Below, in pieces: positions 52,236 through 56,750 of a stretch of DNA of 56,750 nucleotides. The stretch is from Thermoguttaceae bacterium (GTDB taxonomy: Bacteria > Planctomycetota > Planctomycetia > Pirellulales > Thermoguttaceae). Position numbers and translations under genes: made by a program. The stretch is taken from NCBI GenBank assembly GCA_017937485.1, contig JAGBDN010000014.1, positions 1 to 56,750 on the forward strand, read 5' to 3'. Numbering within the stretch: the stretch's first letter is position 1; each line of letters opens with the position of its first letter. The notes beneath the pieces were generated by a model. That model made no database searches. It worked only from the letters and a program-made list of their open reading frames with translations, and was not told the origin of the DNA.

Positions 52236-55200
52236 ATGAAAAAGAATTTAACAAACGACGGCGCGTCGGGCGGTTATACGTTGGGGCTCGATTTGGGCGT
52301 CGGGTCGATCGGTTGGGCGGCGTTGTTCGGCGACCAACTTTCCGACGCAACACTTCGAATGGGCGTTCGCGTCTTTGAAGCGGGAACCAAAGGCAACCAC
52401 GAAGAAGGCAAGGACCAGTCGCGCAATCTGGAACGGCGAACGAAACGCCAAACCCGTAAAGGCGTCAAGCGAACGCGGCGTCGTATCGTTAAAATTTTCA
52501 ACGTCTTAAAGAAAGCCGGTCTTTTGCCGGAGGGGGAAACGTCGACGCCGGAAGCGCGGCAAGATTTCCTCAATCGGCTCGACCAAGAGCTTTTCGCCGC
52601 CTATTACCCCAACGCGGCGCGAGTCGAAAAGCAAACGTTTCTTTACGCGCTTCGGTCGCGGGCGCTCGACGAGAAACTGACGCTTTGCGCCGTCGGGCGG
52701 TCGATTTTACACTTGGCCGTTCGTCGCGGTTTTTTGAGCAATAAGAAAATTACCGGCGCGAAAAGCGAGAAGGAGAAAAAGGAGGACGGCAAAGTCGAGA
52801 CGGCGATTTCGGAACTTAACGCGAAAATGGCGGCGACCGGAGCGCGAACGGTCGGCGAGTATTTCGCGAAACTCGACCCGATGAAAGTCGGCGAACGACG
52901 TATTCGGGGCCGTTATCTCAGTCGTTCGCAGATTCAAGCGGAATTCGACGCGATTTGGGCGTCGCAAGCGCGATTCTATCCGGAAACGCTGACCGCCGAA
53001 CTGCGCGCCGCCGTTTGGAGCGCGATTTTCCGTCAGCGTTCGCTAAAATCGCAAAAAGGCCGAATCGGACGCTGCGAGTTCGAAAAGACGGCGCGACGCG
53101 TCGAAAAAGGCGATCCGGCGTTTCAAGAATATCGAATTTGGCAGCGCGTTCTCGATTTGCGTCTTTACGATTCGCCGGAAGCGCCCGAAACGGCGCGGTC
53201 GCTGACGCCGGAAGAACAAGACAAGGTCGCGGCGTTCCTCGGCGAACGCGAGTCGGCGACGTTCAACCAACTGCGCAAAACGCTCGGAATTAAGGGCAAA
53301 CCCGATAAAGACGACAAAAAAGCGACGCTTTGGCGGTTTAATTTCGAAGTCGACGGCGACGGGGAAAGCAAGTTACTCGGGAATCGAACGCGAACGAAAA
53401 TCGTCGCGGTTTTGAAGAAACATAAGGCGGAAAAAAGCGACGAGGAAATCGACGCGATCGCTCGCGAAATCCTCCTTTTTGAGAATGAAGAGGCGTTGGC
53501 GCGTCGGCTCCGCAAAATGTTTCCCGAGTTCGACGAAACGACGGCGGAAAAGCTGTCGAAAGTTTCGCTCGAAACGACCCGAGCGAACGTTTCGCGACGC
53601 GCGGCGGAAAAGTTGACCGCGGCGATGAAGGAAAAACGTCTGCCGCTGCAAACCGTTCGGCAAGAATTGTATCCGAACGAACGCAACCAAACCGTTTTCG
53701 ACTTCCTGCCGCCGGTCTTCGACGCGCTCGGCGACCCGCGCAATCCGGTCGTTTTGCGAGCGTTAACCGAGTTGCGGGCGGTCGTCAACGCCGCGATTCG
53801 GAAATGGGGAAAACCGGCGTTGATTCGCGTCGAGTTGGCGCGCGACTTGAAGCATAGTCGCAAAGAACGGGAACGGATTTTCAAGAACAATAAGAAGCGT
53901 CAAGCGGAACGCGAGCAAGCTCAAGAGGAAATTAAAGCGTTTTACCAACGAAACGGGCGACCCGCGCGAGAACCGAAACCGTTCGAAATTTTAAAATGGC
54001 GACTTTGGAAAGAATGCGACGGCTTTTGCCCGTACACCGGCAAGCGGATTCCCCCCGAACTCCTTTTGAGCGACGAATCGCCGATCGACGTCGAACATAT
54101 TATCCCGTTGAGCCGTTCGCTCGACGATTCGTTCGCGAACAAAACGCTTTGTTGGGCGGAGGAAAATCGCGAAGTAAAACGCAACCAAACGCCGTTCGAA
54201 TGTTATTCCGAGAAACCGCAATGGCGCGAGATTCTCGACCGCGTCCGGCAATTTAAAGGCGATATGCGTCAAGCCAAGCTGAAGCGGTTCCTGCAAGAGA
54301 AAATCGACGACGAGCCCTCGAAGCGGATGCTGAACGACACGCGGTATATTTCGCGGTTGGCGACGAAGTATCTCGGCGCGTTGTACGGAACGGTCGACGG
54401 TTACGAACCGTCGGCGACCGACGAAAAAGGAACGCCCCGAATCCAAGTTTCGACCGGCGGCGCGACCGCTTGGCTCCGCGAGGAATGGGGCTTCCCCAAA
54501 AAGAATCGGGACGACTTGCGCCATCACGCCGTCGACGCGTTAATCGTCGCGTTGATCGGGCCGAAAGAGGTTCAAACGTTGAGCAAGGCGGCGCAAGCGG
54601 CGAGCGCCGAACGCGAGCGTCAAAGAGCGACGCGGAACCAAGCGGAGTCAACGACGAGCGAACGCGGCTCCCAACGTTACTTCAAAAGCTCCGAAATCGC
54701 GCCGCCGTCGACCGCGAACGGCGAAGCGTTCTTGGACGTCGTCGCTCGGACGGTCGACCGTATCGTCGTTTCGCACCGCGTCGACCGCAAACTTAGCGGT
54801 TCGTTGCACGACGAAACGAATTACGGCGCGGAGGCGAGCGAAGGCCGTCGCAAGATTCGCAAACCTTTGGAGAAATTTAGCGCAAACGACGTCGACAACA
54901 TCGTCGATCCGAAAATTCGGCGACTCGTTCGCGAAAAATGGGAGGAAAACGGCGGCGACCCGAAGAAGTTCGCGTCGAACCCGCCCTTTATGACGGCTCG
55001 CGACGGGCGGCGCATTCCGATCAAAAAAGCGCGCTATTGGAAGACGAACACGACGGTCGCCGTCGGACGCTTCAAACTTGAAAAACAAGTTGGTCGAGCG
55101 TTGGACGAGAAGAATGAGGAAGACCGAAAACTCTTGCGCCGCCTGCGTTACGTCGAAACCGCGAACAACAGTCATATGGAAATTTACGCCGTTCTCGACA

Positions 55201-55559
55201 AAAACGGCGTCGAGAAAGAATGGCGAGCCAAGGTCGTCTCGACGTTCGAGGCTTACGAGCGAAAACGGCAAAAAAAGCCGGTCGTTCAACGCGACTTCGG
55301 CCCCGGAACGCGTTTTCTTTTCTCGTTGGCGGTGAACGAAGTCGTCGCCGCGAAAGACGGCGAGTTGCTTGTGGTATCGGGAATTTCTCAAGGAGTCGAA
55401 CTAGAGTGTAAAAGGATTAACGACGGTCGTTCCGCAACTCGAAGAAAAGCGGAAAAAACGCGCGTGCGATTTACTAGCGCGACGGGAAATTTTATGCCCG
55501 TCGGTCTCCGCAAAATGCGAATCGACGTCCTTGGCAATGTTTTCCCGGCAAACGAATGA
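52236..55559 (+). CDS. cas9: CRISPR-associated endonuclease Cas9, type II-C-like
   Basis: The protein has 1107 residues, a compact size usual for type II-C. It is an RNA-guided DNA nuclease that uses a crRNA:tracrRNA pair. RuvC-I is GLDLGVGSIGW with catalytic D19. An arginine-rich bridge helix follows (RNLERRTKRQTRKGVKRTRRR, about 63-83). RuvC-II is IRVELARD with E533. The HNH domain has DVEHIIPLSRSLDDSFANK, with H621, N635 and N644 matching the spacing of known Cas9 HNH catalytic residues. RuvC-III is HHAVDAL with H764 and D767. The C-terminal 340 residues form the WED/PAM-interacting part and end KMRIDVLGN plus seven residues. No catalytic residue is missing, so it should be active. The ATG at 52236 is the only start before RuvC-I, though its ribosome site is weak. 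The stop codon overlaps the first repeat of a mini-array. No cas1, cas2 or csn2 follows before the window ends. Confidence 0.97.
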   Translation: MKKNLTNDGASGGYTLGLDLGVGSIGWAALFGDQLSDATLRMGVRVFEAGTKGNHEEGKDQSRNLERRTKRQTRKGVKRTRRRIVKIFNVLKKAGLLPEGETSTPEARQDFLNRLDQELFAAYYPNAARVEKQTFLYALRSRALDEKLTLCAVGRSILHLAVRRGFLSNKKITGAKSEKEKKEDGKVETAISELNAKMAATGARTVGEYFAKLDPMKVGERRIRGRYLSRSQIQAEFDAIWASQARFYPETLTAELRAAVWSAIFRQRSLKSQKGRIGRCEFEKTARRVEKGDPAFQEYRIWQRVLDLRLYDSPEAPETARSLTPEEQDKVAAFLGERESATFNQLRKTLGIKGKPDKDDKKATLWRFNFEVDGDGESKLLGNRTRTKIVAVLKKHKAEKSDEEIDAIAREILLFENEEALARRLRKMFPEFDETTAEKLSKVSLETTRANVSRRAAEKLTAAMKEKRLPLQTVRQELYPNERNQTVFDFLPPVFDALGDPRNPVVLRALTELRAVVNAAIRKWGKPALIRVELARDLKHSRKERERIFKNNKKRQAEREQAQEEIKAFYQRNGRPAREPKPFEILKWRLWKECDGFCPYTGKRIPPELLLSDESPIDVEHIIPLSRSLDDSFANKTLCWAEENREVKRNQTPFECYSEKPQWREILDRVRQFKGDMRQAKLKRFLQEKIDDEPSKRMLNDTRYISRLATKYLGALYGTVDGYEPSATDEKGTPRIQVSTGGATAWLREEWGFPKKNRDDLRHHAVDALIVALIGPKEVQTLSKAAQAASAERERQRATRNQAESTTSERGSQRYFKSSEIAPPSTANGEAFLDVVARTVDRIVVSHRVDRKLSGSLHDETNYGAEASEGRRKIRKPLEKFSANDVDNIVDPKIRRLVREKWEENGGDPKKFASNPPFMTARDGRRIPIKKARYWKTNTTVAVGRFKLEKQVGRALDEKNEEDRKLLRRLRYVETANNSHMEIYAVLDKNGVEKEWRAKVVSTFEAYERKRQKKPVVQRDFGPGTRFLFSLAVNEVVAAKDGELLVVSGISQGVELECKRINDGRSATRRKAEKTRVRFTSATGNFMPVGLRKMRIDVLGNVFPANE

Positions 55560-55726
55560 CGCGTTCGTCAAGGAATTTTCGACTCGCCGCAACGAGGAAG
55601 TCGACGAGGAAACCGGCGCCGAGGACGCGTTCGTCAAGGAATTTTCGACTCGCCGCAACTCAGGCGATAAGAAAGCGGCGACGCCGTTCCGACGCGTTCG
55701 TCAAGGAATTTTCGACTCGCCGCAAC
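55558..55726. CRISPR. CRISPR-like mini-array with a second repeat type, 3 repeats and 2 spacers
   Basis: Three identical 36-nt repeats lie at 55558-55593, 55624-55659 and 55691-55726. Each begins GACGCGTTCGT, has the core CAAGGAATTTT and ends CGACTCGCCGCAAC. The spacers are 30 and 31 nt and unrelated to each other, and identity between copies stops exactly at the repeat borders. The first repeat starts on the second base of the cas9 stop codon. The sequence differs from the main array repeat except for an 11-nt block (repeat nt 12-22) at the same position when the main repeat is read on the minus strand. The Cas9 tracrRNA would pair well only with that block. It may be a relic array, an array of another system, or a non-CRISPR repeat. 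The orientation is unknown. Confidence 0.7.
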
Positions 55727-56131
55727 GTTCTTGGAAGCGTTTTAGCTGTCGACGAACGAAGTGTTGCGGGCCTTTGCGCGTCGTTTACGATGTTCTTAGA
55801 AGCGTCCGACAACGAACGCCGCTCGACGCGTTTTGTTCGAAGCGTCGGCGAGCGATTTCGACGGGTTTCCGCCGGTTCGATTGAGTCGTCTTTTGGCGGA
55901 ACCGAGTAATCGCGTAAACAGAAAAGCGGCGAGCGCCGATTTAGCGACGCGTGAAACAACGAATGAAAATTAGAAAAAAACGAGCGAACGTCGACGAATT
56001 ACGCGATCTTTCCGACGTTTTTTCGCGTATTTTTTCGATCGTAAAAAAAGAGACCGAAACCGTCGCGTCCCGTAAATTTACGAGTGAAACGACGATTTCG
56101 GTCTCTCAAGCCCGCCAAAACTCAGGCGAAC
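55727..56131. other. Region between mini-array and main CRISPR array
   Basis: About 405 bases contain no convincing gene. GTTCTTGGAAGCGT at 55727 recurs with one change at 55792, 65 bases later, about one repeat-spacer unit. GACGCGTT recurs at 55825, two units (134 bases) after the third mini-repeat, so decayed units are possible. The minus-strand terminator at 56043-56105 is the clearest feature. Confidence 0.45.
56043..56105 (-). terminator. Minus-strand terminator at the cas9-side end of the CRISPR array
   Basis: Perfect 10-bp arms GAGACCGAAA (56050-56059) and TTTCGGTCTC (56096-56105) enclose a loop with a second pair GTCG/CGAC and the palindrome CGTAAATTTACG. Seven T follow on the minus strand (56049-56043). 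It is 26 bases past the last repeat in the minus-strand direction, as expected if the array is transcribed on that strand. Confidence 0.82.
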
Positions 56132-56750
56132 ATTATACCAGAACTAAAATTCCTTGCAAGCCATAGCGTCGATTATCCGGCTACACACGCTAAACGATTA
56201 TACCAGAACTAAAATTCCTTGCAAGCCATAGCAAAACAACAAACAATAACCGCTTGGGAAAATTATACCAGAACTAAAATTCCTTGCAAGCCATAGCCAG
56301 TCGCAAAGAATCGCGGCAAGCGTTTTAATTATACCAGAACTAAAATTCCTTGCAAGCCATAGCGCGGCGGTTGCGATTGTCACAAAGACGACATTATACC
56401 AGAACTAAAATTCCTTGCAAGCCATAGCAAGATCGGCAAGCCATTTGCCGACCGCCGGATTATACCAGAACTAAAATTCCTTGCAAGCCATAGCTGATCG
56501 GTTTCATTGAGCGAATCTCCGCGTTATTATACCAGAACTAAAATTCCTTGCAAGCCATAGCAATACGGCAATATTATCGAATCGCCTTTGGATTATACCA
56601 GAACTAAAATTCCTTGCAAGCCATAGCTACGCTTGGCGCACGGTCGAAACGCGCGAAATTATACCAGAACTAAAATTCCTTGCAAGGCATAGCCGTTTCG
56701 GAGCCGTTGGCGACGGCGATTTTATTATACCAGAACTAAAATTCCTTGCA
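56132..56750 (-). CRISPR. Main type II-C CRISPR array (9 full repeats and 1 cut by the window edge)
   Basis: 36-nt repeats start at 56132, 56197, 56262, 56328, 56393, 56459, 56526, 56592 and 56658, with a tenth from 56724 running off the window. Spacers are 29-31 nt and all different. On the minus strand the repeat begins GCTATGGCTTGCAAGG and ends TTTTAGTTCTGGTATAAT. TTGCAA (nt 9-14) and TATAAT (nt 31-36), 16 bases apart with TGG before the -10, form an extended -10 promoter inside every repeat, as known for Neisseria and Campylobacter II-C arrays. Each crRNA would start about 7 nt into a spacer, leaving a guide of about 22-24 nt. Orientation is supported by the tracrRNA pairing and the terminator at 56043-56105. 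One repeat (56658-56693) has a C to G change at 56687. The leader, if any, lies outside the window. Confidence 0.95.

Noticed and set aside
55531..55884. Small protein with repeated DAFVKEFSTRRN
   Set aside because: The first two copies are in the same frame only because the first unit is 66 nt. The third is shifted by one base. Identity ends exactly at 36-nt DNA borders, which fits a nucleic-acid repeat.
55951..56166. Frame of 71 codons running into the first CRISPR repeat
   Set aside because: It spans the array terminator stem and ends inside the repeat; no family resemblance or ribosome site.
56198..56383. Small frame of about 61 codons inside the CRISPR array
   Set aside because: It consists of translated repeats (LARNFSSGII motif) and spacers.

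Overview
The window reads as chromosomal DNA of a Planctomycetota bacterium. The evidence is four DUF1559-type pseudopilin genes, a HzsA-related c-type haem/SUMF1 fusion, Tat-exported hydrolases, an AsmA-like giant and an ECF sigma/anti-sigma pair. The DNA is very CpG-rich, with NCG codons dominating, so most antisense strands stay open for long stretches. A gut-type Pirellulales/Thermoguttaceae-like lineage is my inference and is not shown by the sequence. I found no rRNA, tRNA, transposase or phage genes.

Layout. 1-3.3 kb: 3' part of a Pro/Gln/Ala-rich repeat protein, then a glycerol-1-phosphate dehydrogenase. 3.4-3.8 kb: a 127-bp unit in three tandem copies. 3.9-7.2 kb (minus): a pseudopilin, then an anti-sigma/ECF sigma pair. 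7.9-14.7 kb (plus): AsmA-like protein, Tat-exported TIM-barrel-like protein, RNase Z-like hydrolase followed by a duplicated, decayed copy of its own 3' end. 15-20 kb: three paralogous DUF1559 genes, two of them near-identical, two with textbook promoters, followed by a small lipoprotein. 20-28 kb: serine acetyltransferase, a membrane protein, a 147-bp unit in three copies, two double-domain SUMF1-like proteins, a YhhN protein with a duplicated leader. 28-43.6 kb (minus): FAD oxidoreductase, two ADP-ribosylglycohydrolase-like paralogues, PHP-domain protein, metallophosphoesterase, HzsA-related protein, a large membrane protein and a DMT transporter. 44-51.7 kb (plus): di-haem YVTN-type protein, GH43 hydrolase, an acidic protein, an alpha/beta-hydrolase lipoprotein.

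51.7 kb to the end is a compact CRISPR-Cas9 locus. A 1107-residue type II-C-like Cas9 lies on the plus strand. Upstream, on the opposite strand, is a tracrRNA gene that can be delimited at both ends: promoter TTGACG-N16-TACAAT, start at the anti-repeat, and a GC hairpin plus T6. Downstream is a CRISPR array of nine complete repeats and one cut by the window edge. Each repeat, read on the minus strand, carries TTGCAA-N16-TATAAT with an extended -10, so each spacer probably has its own promoter, and a minus-strand terminator lies just past the last repeat. Between cas9 and this array, starting on the cas9 stop codon, is a second CRISPR-like mini-array: three identical 36-nt repeats of another sequence with 30- and 31-nt unique spacers. 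Its repeat shares only an 11-nt block with the main repeat, but in exactly the same register. No cas1 or cas2 is present in the window.
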